Assembly (NCBI GenBank): GCA_003550325.1
Contig: QKWP01000619.1
Coordinates: 83,171-147,170 of the forward strand
Direction of reading: 5' to 3'
Length of the DNA: 64,000 nt
Origin: Gigaspora rosea
Taxonomy: Eukaryota > Glomeromycota > Glomeromycetes > Diversisporales > Gigasporaceae
The position numbers and the translations under genes are program-made. The notes below the pieces were generated by a model. It searched no databases, was not told the origin of the DNA, and worked only from the letters and a program-made list of their open reading frames with translations. Shown in pieces: positions 9,352 to 21,240 of the stretch (its first letter is position 1; each line of letters starts with the position of its first letter).

Positions 9352-10480
9352 TATACAATATTATATTAAAATCTAAAAATAGTAACTTTTTGTGTAACCA
9401 TGGTGGAAATAGCAAAATACCATAGTGTAAATAGGCATTCTCTAAAATTAAAGGATGGTATTCAAAAAAAGTTAAATTACATTGACCTTAAAATATTTTT
9501 TTATAAACTTTTTCGAATTTCAACTATACATATTTTAATCAAGTGTAATAATCCTTTTTTTTAAATATTGTTTCTTACAGTATAACGATTGATTTAGGAG
9601 AGCTAATATTTTTAATATTTCTGATATTGACTTTTCTATAAAATCTGATACTAATAATAATGGTACATATTAGCATTAAAGCTGAATATATCCACATGCA
9701 AATAAAATTTGTAGCTCGAATTTTGATTTTCTGAGATGCATATGGATATTTGGATGGGCAAATAAATAGGATAGGGTCAATTTCATAGATAGTGTTGATT
9801 GTATAAATGGCTTTTTCAAATTAAAATAAAATTAGTTTCATTCGATGACTTACAATAGGTATCTCCACATCAAAAAGGATAATGAATCAAAAAATATTTC
9901 TTTTAAAAAATTAATTTTTTTGAAGAGTAAATAAGTATCTAATCTTTATAAAATTACAAGATCAAATTTTTGCCCATTGACCTCTTTTGTTGTGGTAGTT
10001 TCCAAATTAACATTATTTGAATGCTCACTTGATAGAATTAACCAAGCCAAGGATAAGACTAAATCAGGTCTGAAATTTTTAAAATTAAAAAGTTAGTAGC
10101 TATATATAGAACTATAAAGAAAATTTAACATACTGCACCTAAGGCTGCACAAAATTATATACTTGGTTTTCATATCATGGGATGACCCACTGCACGGCTT
10201 TTTTTTTTTTTTATAAAAAAAATTTTTTTAAATAAGGCCGCACAAAATTATATACTTCGTTTTCATATCATGGAACAGTAATCAGTAATATGGTCGCACA
10301 GCTTTTTTTTTATAGTAAAAATTTTTTATAATAAATAAGGATAAAAAAATGGTTATCAAAGTTTATTTATATGCAATTTAGCGTTAGGCCATATAAACTC
10401 AACAACCATCTGTAGCCCGGTAACTCAGATTTTAATTTTTTTTGTTAATTTTTTTTAATATAAATTTTCATTTATAAATG
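9352..10480. other. No gene; AT-rich DNA with one short direct repeat
   Basis: The motif GCACAAAATTATATACTT followed by YGTTTTCATATCATGG occurs at about 10147 and 10237, each followed by a T-rich run. No supported ORF. Confidence 0.5.
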
Positions 10481-10499
10481 TTTTATTGTATGTACAAAT

Positions 10500-10760
10500 T
10501 ATTCGATTATATTAGATTGTGAGTAAAAAAGATTATTTATTAATTAGTAGGAATTAAATTCAGCAAAGCAAGTTCAAATTATTTACCGTTATTTGCATTA
10601 CAAGCAGATTATTTCATTTACATTAATTTAGCAGCGAGTATAAAGATGATTTATTAATTAGTGAAATTAAAATCAACAAATGAGTTTACAATTCGTTATA
10701 AATACTTATTTTACAATTATATTAATAACTTAGATGGTAAGTATAAAATTATTTATTTTT
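10500..10760 (+). repeat. Degenerate tandem repeat, about 105-115 bp unit, part 1
   Basis: Units carry GTGAGTATAAAGAT, ATTTATTAATTAGTGGAATT and AAATCAGCAAC-type segments in order. Two to three copies are visible. The same unit recurs at 12.29-12.72 kb. Confidence 0.65.
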
Positions 10761-12289
10761 TTGATAGCCTTTTATTGTTAGGTTTCTTAACATTGCGATT
10801 AAGGAAGATGGTATTACATTAGTCAACATTAAAGGACTTCACGTCCATCGTATAGTGAGTGACTTGTCAGATAAATTGGTGCAAAGGCACCGATTCTTGT
10901 TGAGTTAAATAGTGAAGTATATGATATTAAATTCCGTGGCTACAGTGGCAGTGAAAAAACCATATATAGCAGTGCAAGTAGGGATATTAGTCGGGTCAAA
11001 ATTATCGACTGACTAAGCCAATTTTAATAAAAATTGGCTAAGTATTAAATCAGGTGAATTCCATTATTTTATTGTTACATTCGTACTGGCGATCCGTAAA
11101 TATCCACAGCTACTTAATTAAAAAGAATTTCCTGTTATACGAAATTTGTGAACATTTAATAAATGCTAATTGCATGAAATTCGAGAATTAGATCATGAAT
11201 AATCTAATATATTATTCGTTTTTGTATAGCTGACTAAGCTGACTTTTTGAACATTCGACCGACTTAGTCGGCTAAGTCGACTAAGTTGACTAAGATCAAA
11301 TTGACTTCTATCCCTAAGTGCAAGGACATTAGGATTTTCTCTTAACATAGGTAGGTTCCCTATCATTTTCCTGATATTATTTTCCTCGACAAACACTTCT
11401 CGGATCAATATTTTACTGACTATCATTTCCCAGATAAATATTTCTACAATGATTGCGAGAATGAAATGTCGACAAAATGAAAGTGTTGGGAATTCACTGT
11501 TGGAGAAATGATTATTGGAGAAATTTTTTCAGGTAAGTGATTGTTGGGGAAATGATAGAGAATTGCATAAGTACTTGGCAACCTTAGAAGACTTGAATGA
11601 CTGACCCATAACTGATGATGAATTTTTAAGATGATGAATTTTAGAGGTGTTTTGAATTTATCTTATAAGTATCTATGGCTAAAAGTTACTTCTGAATAAT
11701 TGTAATTAATAACTTACAAAAAAAATATATTATTTCAAAATTTAACAATTTGCTTATAGTTGATCGTAATCATTTGTAGCTGAAACCATCTCTAAGTGAG
11801 ATCTAATGATACATTAGACTCAGACCCAGTGGTGCTCATTTCGCCAACAATCACTTTACTGTCAGCTCAGCTTACCAACAATTAATTTACTGACATTATT
11901 CATTGACAGTTTATTTCACCAATAGCTCATTTCGCCTACAAAGTAATTCTGGTTATTGTAGTTAGAATCAGACTAGAATTAGTGTAATTTATATATATAT
12001 ATTTAAAAAAAAACTTGCTAGTGAAATGTGCTGTCGATGAAATGAACATGTCGGTCAATTAATTGTCAGTAAAGTAATCTTGTCTGTAAATTTTTAATTG
12101 TCTGTAAATTAATTGTCAGTGAACTAAGTTAGTTGGAATTAGTAATGACTTATAGGAAGTTAGCATTTTAACATAGAAAGATTAGGCCTGTAATGATATT
12201 CCCATACATTTTTCAATAAAGTCATCTGATCAGGCAATAATAATTTACGATTATTTAAATACTTGCTATTAAGTACAGCTACATTAATT
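10761..12289. other. No gene; simple-repeat-rich spacer
   Basis: Holds a GACTAAGTC-type microsatellite (about 11228-11295) and loosely inverted tracts built on TTTCATTTCGCCAAC and ATTGTCAGTAAAGT words (11450-12130). The 77-codon ORF on the minus strand at 11193-11426 is a translation of the microsatellite and is not supported. Confidence 0.45.
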
Positions 12290-12720
12290 TAGCGGTGAGC
12301 ATAAAGATTATATATCAATTGGTAGAATTAAAATCAATAACAAGCTCACAATTCAAATTCATAAATGCATGTTAAATCATTTATTTTATCCAGTGAGTAT
12401 ATGATAAAAGATTATTTATTAATAAGTGGAATTAAAGTCGGCAACAAGTTCGCAAATCAAGCTCATAAATATACCTACTTACCACTACGTAAATCATTTA
12501 TTCGCATTGACTTAGCTGGTAAGTAAAAAGATCATTTATTATTCAGTGGAACTAATTAGAAAAACAAGCCCACAAGTTGATCATAAATACCTTACTACTA
12601 CATGTAAAAATCACATTGATTTGGCCGGTGAATAAAAAAACTGGATAATTAAAATCAGCAAAGTCGCAATTTAAGTTCATTTATGCTAATTTGGTTGGTT
12701 AGTTTAAGTGTCAATTATTA
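12290..12720 (+). repeat. Degenerate tandem repeat, about 105-115 bp unit, part 2
   Basis: Four to five units of the repeat found at 10.5 kb, each with GGTGAGTATAAAGAT-like and CATAAATAC-like segments. The two arrays are in the same orientation and flank 1.5 kb of other DNA. Confidence 0.65.
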
Positions 12721-13120
12721 ATTGGCTACAAAACAAGTTCACTTCTCTTACATTAGCTTAGTTGGTGCATATAATAATAAATTTGCTTTAGCATAGATTT
12801 CTGTGGAGAACATTTATTGGCTGATATACTAAAAAAAAAAAAATTTTTAGTTTCCCACCCCACTAACCCGGCCGGGTTATAAAAACCAACTATATAAGTT
12901 TGTATGGCCTAATATCAAATTTTTCATAACGACAATAACAAAATATTGAAATGAGATTAATAACTATATAATTAAAATTATTTAAGTTCTGGAAAAAATA
13001 TTTTGAATAAGAAAGGTTTTTAAAATAAAAAATATACCTGCAGTTAATAAAGTAAGCATAATGTATCTAAAAATTATAAAAAAAATAAATAAATAAGATT
13101 TTAAATAATTCATTATAATT

Positions 13121-13690
13121 GCTAGAGTTTGGACCGTCAACCGCATATACGGATATCCGTACATATCCGGATGCTATGAATATCTCACTAGTAAGAAATC
13201 CGTAGTTAAAGATTACCCAATAAGATCTGGGTTGTCTACTGATCCGAATTATACTTAATTTAGTCAAAATTTTGAAATTACACCCTGGTGTTATTTTGCG
13301 ACAATACAGTAAGCATTTATGCCTTGATTTGAGGACCAAAATAACACGAATAAAATGATAGCAAGTAATTTATAGGCTAGATTATCCGGTTTATCCGGAT
13401 ATTTGTATGATTCAGAAGGGGTTTATCTGGATATCGCAATTTAAAAATTGATAGTTATCCGAATACAGCTTTTATAAAATGGATAATATAAAATGGGCTC
13501 CAGATATCCAGGTCCAATCACTAAGGGAAGTGCCGTTTATTACGTAATTTATTTTTATTAGAAGGTCATATCCTCTCCCCCCTCCATGATCTAATTAGCA
13601 GCCAATTATAATTTTTATATATAATGTATAGACGTGATAGACTGCTAACCCCCCCTCCTTGAAATTATGTAATAAATAGCACCTCTTTAA
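13121..13690. mobile_element. Two small adjacent inverted-repeat elements
   Basis: First, TAGAGTTTGGACC at 13121 and TAGTGATTGGACC on the minus strand ending at about 13524, enclosing many GGATATCCG words; no target duplication seen. Second, at 13525-13690, AAGTGCCGTTTATTACGTAA and its partner on the minus strand GAGGTGCTATTTATTACATA with C-rich tracts inside. Both look like non-coding MITEs. Confidence 0.45.
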
Positions 13691-14889
13691 TAATTGCTGT
13701 TTTTACGCATATTCAACTCCTTTATTATACTTAAGTACTTCATTAGTTTGATCAAAAAGATTGACTTTTGCCAACACTATAAATAAAAGAATTTATGTTA
13801 AATAGCATCAAAAATATCTCAATTATTAGATTAATCAATTTTTACCAAGTGATGGGCAAAGAAATGTAAGAATAAAAAGTGGTAGGGTTAGCAGTAATTC
13901 CAAACAAATTCGTATCTTTTCAGATATTAAGTTTTGTAAAAATTATATAACATAAAGACATAGATGGAAAGGTTATATAATGCAGTGGAAATGAAAAAAG
14001 CAAAACCTTTATATCACTAGATAATTAATTTCACAATCAATGCTAATTAATTTTGCAATTTTTGTTTATGTTGATAAAATGGATATTTTAATTTTCATTT
14101 ATTTTATAATTGGCATTTGCAAGCTAAAATTCAATGAATTGATTAAATGTGAATAAAATTAAAATTGAATACCAATATAATAAAATCTTGGGTTTTACCT
14201 TTTGTAAAATATTTTTGGTTGTATGCAAAGATTAAATTGAGCAATTAAAATTGTCAATTTGCAAAAACTAGAGCTATTTTTATTAAATATTTTAGCAATT
14301 TAACATCTGAAAAGAAAATCAATTTTTTTTAAAATTATTTTTACAATAAATTAACAACTTAAATTTCAAATTTAGGATTTTATAATTTTTTTTAATTAGA
14401 TTATAGTTATTGGTTGCTTACTTTTATAATCAGTATTTTATGCTACCTAAACCAATTCAAGATTGAAGAATTATAAATGTTTATTTAAAGAATTATAAAT
14501 GTTTATTTAAAAAATGGAATAAAAGATGCCTTGTGTACACGAATTGTACGCACTTCCTTCAATACTGCAATAGTTTGAGTGAAGAATATTTTTTTTATAT
14601 AATTTGACAATATAATTTAGTACATAAATTTTATTTTAACCAGTCAAACTCTAAACTCAGGTGAAATTGCCTCTACTAGCTAACATAATCAATAAAATTA
14701 TTCCATATCTAACTTAAATTATCCATAATTTCTGGCTGAAGTTGTCACTAAATCCAGCTGAAATATCGAAATTACTATCACTTAAATCTAACCAAAATTA
14801 TCTCAAATTTGTGTCAAAATTATCTCTGAATTTCAAATGAAAAATGTATATTGGTCAATATTTGATGAAATCCAAATGTGTATCTGAAT
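13691..14889. other. AT-rich spacer, nothing recognised
   Basis: No ORF with family features; one 22-bp direct repeat of GAATTATAAATGTTTATTTA at about 14466-14510. Confidence 0.5.
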
Positions 14890-16190
14890 GAGAAATTAGT
14901 GATCAAATTGATTAATTTTATTACTGAAGTATTTTTTGTGATTTTTGAAAAGAGCATTTGCTAATATCTTTATATTTTCAAAATCATAATAATCATCAAA
15001 AACATCCAATGAGGTTAAAGTGCTATTTTTGTGAAGAGTATCTGCTAATACTCATACTTCTTTTGAACCAAATTGATTATATAAAAGATTCAAATAAGTT
15101 AAAGAATTGTTTTCGCAAAGAGCATTTGCTAATCCATTTATTCCCTCAAAACTGACTTTATTTGATGAAAGATCCAAAGAAGCTAAAGTGTTGTTTTTGC
15201 ATAGAGAATTTGCCAACTCTTTTACTCCCTCAGAACCAAGTTCGCAATTTTAAGATTTAGAGAAATCAAAAAAAAGTTACTGTAAAGTGCTCTGATATTT
15301 TGCTTTTACACCTTCAGAACCAAGTTTATTTAATGAAAGATCCCAAAGTAGTTAAGGAGTTATTTTTGCCAAGAGCAAATGCTATCTTTTTTATACCATT
15401 AAAACTAAGTTGATTATTTCGAAGTTCCAAAGATTTTAAAGTTGTATTCTTGCAGAGAGCACTAGCTAATACCTTCACACTCTTAAAATCAAGTCGATTA
15501 GTTAAAAAAATTAAAGAACTCAAAGAAGTAGTTGTGTGAAGAGAAGGTGTAAATTTTTTACAAATTTCAGAATCAAGAATATTAAAGTCAAGATTTACAG
15601 AAGTCAAACCATTGTTTTCAAAAAGAACTTCTAAAACCTTTTTTTTGCTCTTATCATCAAGTAGTATAAATCCACTTAAATCCAATTCTTTAAGATTTTT
15701 ACATTTTCATAGAAACATTATAATCAAAGAACTTATGATAGAATTATTAAATCTCACATATTTAAGCCAATCCTTGACTCCATCATCTAGATCAAAAGCA
15801 GAAACTTTTTTAATATAAGTTAAGTATTCAAATAATAGTTTTGTATTACTTGGAATTGTAATTTTAAATTGCGTATTAAATTCTGAAAGAAAAAACTTTC
15901 GTTTATTTGCATTTAATCCTGAAAGAAATAACTTTTGTTCATTTGCATTTAAACTTGAAAAAAATAGCTTTAGTTCATTTGCATTTAATCCTGAAAAAAT
16001 AACTTTAGTTTATTTGCATTTAATTCTTGAAGAAATTTTCTAATAAGCTTTCCCTTTTTAAAACAAGGTTCCTCCTACAATATTGGCACAGTAATTCTAC
16101 ACCAATGGCGATTTACAAGAAAACAGGCTTCCTTGATCTTTTTGAAGGAATTCTAATATTTTTAAAAGATATTCGGTAGGGAATGAAATC
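14890..16190 (-). pseudogene. F-box / leucine-rich-repeat (RNI-like) protein pseudogene
   Basis: The N-terminus reads MISFPTEYLLKILEFLQKDQ and, after a small frame slip, LVNRHWCRITVPIL, an F-box-like motif. Next comes a spacer with four in-frame copies of a 12-residue repeat (LNANELKLFFSG, 36 bp, about 15885-16040). From 15685 downward are ribonuclease-inhibitor-type LRRs, for example KVLASALCKNTTLKSLEL, NGIKKIAFALGKNNSL and LANSLCKNNTLASLDLSS. Such proteins usually act as substrate adaptors of SCF ubiquitin ligases. Several stops and frame changes (a TAG after VPIL, slips near 15326 and 15255, a TGA near 15040) show the gene is dead. F-box/LRR genes are strongly multiplied in glomeromycotan genomes. 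Confidence 0.75.
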
Positions 16191-17364
16191 ATTTTAAAAA
16201 ATTTTTTTGTGATTCGAAATTTTTATTCTTCAACATCGAACAGAGTCACTATTTATAATTTGGAATTAATTCCATTCAGTAAAAGACCCCATTTCTTTGT
16301 TTCAGCAATGTTCATTGTGAAAACAACTTTATTATATGTGCTTGCCACTTGTTTTAGAATCGTTTAAATTATTACGCAAAACGTCTATGCTATTAAATAA
16401 AGTAAGGATATTAAACATCAGAAAATGGAGTATGAATGAGTATAATATAATAATTTAAATAATATATTTAATACATATATTATAATTTAAGTAATAATAC
16501 AATATATATGCAATATGTAGAATAAGATATTTAGTAGCACGTAAATGTTATTTATGAATCCATTTGAATCAAAGATTCGCGTATGGCTAGATTCTTACAG
16601 AATGTACTAGATAATTCTAAAATGCATAGTTAATGACGTTAATACAAGAATAATCAAATGTTTATTTATTGTCTTTAATTACTTTTTATAAATGGCATCA
16701 TATAACTTCTTGATAATATTTTTTTATTTACATTAGCATAACAATATCTTTAATTATTAAATCATATTAATTACCTTTTGAGGACATCAACTGTAAACAT
16801 CATCAGCTCAATGTACCGTATGTACCGTTTCTTGTCCATTAATTCCTTAAAGAAAAGAATACCGGTAATATATTTTTAAAACAAACAGATTTTCAAATTT
16901 ACAATCTTTTAGGATGTATACAACATGTTCAAAATATGGATCGCAACTATTATACGTAATATTAATAATTTTAGTTTAATATAACTACGTATAATATTAT
17001 TTTTATCAGTTATTATAATTATGTACTGTCCATTTCTTCTTTATATTCATCTTCATAACTCTATGACTTTAAACTAGCTGATTTTTTTCACCTTTTTACC
17101 ACAATGTAATATGAGTTTAATTTAGATTAGCCAATTTTGTCATAAGAAATTGGGTTGAATCTTGAATCATCACACTTATTCATAATATAAATAGAAATAT
17201 AAAACTTCAATTTTAATGATTTGCTTTATTTCTTTAAGTTTGTACTGTAATAAAAAATTTATGTATTACTTTAAACTAGTATTATCAGAATCATTCCTAA
17301 GTTAAGTGAAAAAATCAGACAAAATTATCAGTAAGAAGGGCTTGATGTTTTTAATAAAAATCAG
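16191..17364. other. AT-rich spacer, nothing recognised
   Basis: No ORF over 60 codons with family features, no clear repeat. Confidence 0.5.
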
Positions 17365-17367
17365 CTA

Positions 17368-17660
17368 CTAATAGGTTATTTTCATTAAATAATTATAAAA
17401 CTTAAAATCAGCTTCTAATTTATGTAATAAGTTATTTCTTGTAACATGCTTAAGCTGTTGAAGTGCATCAGTTTTATCTAGTTTGCCAGTTTTATCCATT
17501 TTATAAGTAATCATCAGATCTCCAGTAATAACATTTAATTCTTTTTCTGTTTTTAATACAAGATTATCTTTCATAGCATATTGAATTTAATCACTGCTAT
17601 CATAATAAGAAAGAAAATCTTCATTAATTGTCGCAGCATATAAATGTTCTTTTTAAAAGC
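17368..17660 (-). pseudogene. Unknown protein, C-terminal part with an upstream stop
   Basis: A 68-codon ATG frame (MKDNLVLKTEKELNVITGDL..) ends at 17368. The same frame is coding-like upstream, reading ATINEDFLSYYDSSD and then TAA before IQYAMKDN, so the ATG is probably internal and the gene truncated by that stop. It is Lys/Leu-rich and helical. No family recognised. Confidence 0.4.
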
Positions 17661-17699
17661 CTTCATGATTGATTTTTGTGTTTGAATTATATCTGAAGC

Positions 17700-19200
17700 T
17701 CTACAATCTAAAAAATGAATATTAAAAATAAATCTTGAAATAGAACATCTAACATAAGGAGTATTATTTTATCAAATCTCTATATTGAATAATAATTTTA
17801 TGGCCTTCTATACATTTGTCTCTAATAATTTTAATAATACGAACTTGTTTAATTGTAATAGTAATTATAGAATTGATTAATCAAATAGAGTATTCCTTAC
17901 TGGATTGACATAATTCACTAAATTTATGCAAATTAAAATATTTGTTTAAATTAAACATGCAACAATACTTTCCACTTTCAAATGTGCAACAATACTTTAA
18001 ACTAGCACTATATTGTATAAAAATAAGAGTGTCATAGTAAAAGATAATACAAATTGTAACCTGAAAATTAATTATTTTTAAATTCGAAGAATTTATGTTG
18101 TGAAATGAGAAAGTGAAGATTATCTAAAACAATAATTTCTTCAATAATTTTGATCTGAAATCAGAAAACAAAAAAATACTATTAATTTTAAATATTCAAT
18201 TTTTCAATTTATTGTTTATATTAGATTGCAAACAAAAGATTTTTGTGATGTACTTGATTTGCAACTGATAATTGTGCACCCCAGAGATTTTTGAAAATTT
18301 CATATTAAATTAATTAAAATTTCAAGCATCAGCTGATTTTAAGCATCAGCCGCAACATTTATTATTGTTAATTTAATATTTATTTATTGGATGTTGAGAC
18401 CGTTGAAAATGTAGAGTAAGCAGGAGAGCAACTTGAACTTCGTTCTGCACTAGATTTCTAAGAAAAGAAAAACCCAAATTATTTATTTTTAAACCATTTC
18501 GCTTGCCTTTTCAAGATTTATTCAAAGTAAATTTACCATTCGAATGCATATAAAGAAATCCTATACTTGGTGGTTGACAAGTTTTTCATAGAGTTTCTGG
18601 GATGGATAATTCTGAAGCACATAAATGGCTAGGAAAACTATGATATTCAAGAATTACTATATAACTGCTAAATATGTTACTATCAACTAGGAATATTATA
18701 AATATTAATGTAAATTTGATATTCTTTTATTGAATTAAATGATTGGCTTTGAATATAATATACATAGAGCAGAGTTCATACAATTTTAAAAACTTTCGAT
18801 TGAAAAGATTTTTTTAAAAAAATAAACTGTAAATTATGTAACTAAAATTAGGTTTAATAAAAATAGCTATCAAATAATCCAGGTTATTTGTAAGCCCGAT
18901 CATAGTAGGATACTGAATAATTAATTTTTTTTACTACCGTGATTTTTGAAACCTATATAATCTTTTGAATATAAAATTTTGAACCTTTAGTATTAACTGT
19001 TATAAAATAAGGTCAATTTTTTTTAAACTATAATAATGGTTACAGTTTTACAAAAGATACTAATTATCGCAATGTAACAACCATTTTACAAATATTTTGA
19101 ATAGTAATAACACTACAGATTGTGTGACATATCTTTGACTAATAATGTTATATTGTATCGTTTTGCATTTTTTTTCTTTTTAGGATTTAACCATTTCTTT
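17700..19200. other. AT-rich spacer, nothing recognised
   Basis: No supported ORF. The segment 19080-19172 just before the membrane-protein gene is duplicated at 19433-19526. Confidence 0.45.
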
Positions 19201-19215
19201 AATATTATCACAAAT

Positions 19216-19969
19216 ATGTCTAATAATACACCAAATAGGAATTCTGAAATTCCTTTAGAATTAAAAAAATATTTAAATAGTTTGAGTAAAAATCAACAAA
19301 AATTTTATGATACTTCTGTTGACAAAATTAATTTTTTAAAGCAATTCGGAAAGAACGTAAAAAATGGGTATGTTTGTAAATAAGCATGCATTTGATAATT
19401 GTTGAAGATTATTATACAGTAATAATATCCTNACCATTTTACAAATATTTTGAATAGTAATAACACTACAGATTGTGTGACATATCTTTGACTAATAATG
19501 TTATATTGTATCGTTTTGCATTTTTTTGTATGTTTGTAAATAAGCATGCATTTGATAATTGTTGAAGATTATTATACAGTAATAATATCCTTCTTTTTTT
19601 GTAAAATAGAAGTTAGCTATAAACGCTTCTTTTACTGTACTCACTATTCTTGTGACAATCGCTATTAATGCTGTTGCTAAAATCTTTAATAATGATAAAT
19701 ATATAAATAAATTTGTTCTGATTCTAAACTGTATTGTCTTTGGAATTCAAGCTTTCACTATAATAAGTGTACCTGTAAATGAAGGTATTTTTGATAATAA
19801 AACCTGGACTCAAGTAGTATTGATTTTAATTCTGACAATTATTGGAATATTGCTAGCAATATTTCTAGGCATTTATGTTCTCCCTGCATCTGTCACAATT
19901 TCCTGGATTGTAGTCGGTGTATTAGGTTCTAATCTTTTTCTTCAAGCTTTTGAATATTTTTTAGAATGA
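19216..19969 (+). CDS. Two-exon small membrane protein
   Basis: Exon 1 begins at ATG 19216 (MSNNTPNRNSEIPLELKKYL..) and its coding ends at the GTATGT donor near 19367. Exon 2 begins after AG at about 19610 (KLAINASFTVLTILVTIAIN) and ends at TGA 19967-19969. Exon 2 encodes about four hydrophobic helices: ASFTVLTILVTIAINAVA, FVLILNCIVFGIQAFTIISV, VVLILILTIIGILLAIFLGI and VTISWIVVGVLGSNLFL. The predicted product is about 170 residues with a polar cytosolic N-terminus. No family assigned. The intron contains a partial duplication of the gene's 5' region next to an unresolved base, so the locus may be misassembled. It shares the opening MSNNT with the 2-TM protein at 35 kb, possibly by chance. Confidence 0.6.
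19368..19591 (+). repeat. Partial duplication around an unresolved base (n at 19432)
   Basis: 19433-19526 repeats 19080-19172, and 19527-19591 repeats 19368-19431, essentially identically. The second copy lacks the segment from the polypyrimidine tract to the end of exon 1. The n sits exactly at the junction, so a scaffolding join is likely. Confidence 0.85.
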
Positions 19970-20311
19970 ATATCTTATTAACTTATTGTTATTTTATTTA
20001 AAAATTAATCATATTTATTCAAAGAAATATCTGTTATTATTAATAGATTTGAAGCATTAGTGGCTCGGCTTATAATGATAAGTTTCAGGTTAGTGGTATG
20101 AGTTGTTATAAAAAACGTTGTTAGCTCGGATGGTCAGTTTTGGACAGAAGCGTTAGCAACCCAGCTTATTATGTAAATAGAAAATCTATGTTCTAACAGC
20201 TTATTAATTCTGTAAATAGAAAATCTATGTTCTGATTTAGAAATTGTGCATGTTTAAATATTAATAAAATAGTTGCAAAACGCTGATATTTACGTGGCAA
20301 GTCGACATATC

Positions 20312-20899
20312 ACATTATTAGAGCGTATTAATTACTAAGAAGCTATAATTACTGTATAGATGTCGATCGATTTTTTTGATTATGAATTTAGATATTTGTT
20401 AATTTCTATAAACATATACTGTATTTCACGTAATAACACTCATGAGCGTTATTTCGAAAGTCGTGCCCCAAAATATTATTTATATAGTTTCAAAATAATG
20501 CTAGTAAGATTTAAAAAAATGCATCAGAACTGGATTTTGTTCTAAGTAAACCTTTCTTCGAGCTTAACAAATGTTGTTTTAAAGAACAACATTTGTTAAG
20601 CTCGAAGGAAGGTTTACTTAGTACAAAATCCAGTTCCGATGCATTTTTATCCCTTACTATAGGGTGTGCACTATTTTTGGATTCATATGGGCATTATTTT
20701 GAAACCATAAATAATATTTTGGGGGCACGATTTTCGAAATAACACTCATGAGTATTATTACGCGAAATACGGTATATGATTTATAGAAATTAACCAATAT
20801 CTAGATTCGTAATAAAAATATCGATTGACATCTATATAGTAATTATAGCTTTCTTAGTTTAAAAGATGGTAGTAATTAATACCCTCTAATAATATAATA
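20312..20899. mobile_element. 590-bp foldback element (MITE family M1)
   Basis: Two arms of 260-320 bp are near-perfect reverse complements around a TTAAAG spacer at 20576-20581. The outer ends are ATTATTAGAGCGTATTAATT and its partner. The arms contain CGTAATAACACTCATGAG and an inner block with CTAAGTAAACCTTTCTTCGA. It has no coding potential. Related elements occur at 40.1-40.5 and 59.6-60.1 kb. Confidence 0.9.
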
Positions 20900-21234
20900 T
20901 ATAGACTTGGTTTTTTTTACTATTAAAAATATCAAAACTCTATTGTATAAAGTGAAAGCGTCACTAGGTGATATCAATTGATAGCGATATATGTGGAGCG
21001 TTATTTTGAGATGATACGGCAAGACTTATTTACTTTGTTTAATCATAGAATAAATTCTTTATGTGTATACATTATTGAATTAACTGAATTAAAATTTTTA
21101 AGAATTTTGTTTTTCGCGTCCCTAACCCTAAATTTGTAAAAAAAAACCATTTATTTTGAGGTTATTATTAGTTATCTCAGTGTAATCTTTTCTATCATTT
21201 TTAAATTTTGTACTAAAGAAATCATTATTGATTC
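20900..21234. other. No gene seen
   Basis: AT-rich; includes a short CCCTAACCCTAAA telomere-like word at about 21119. Confidence 0.4.
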
Positions 21235-21240
21235 ATTCTC

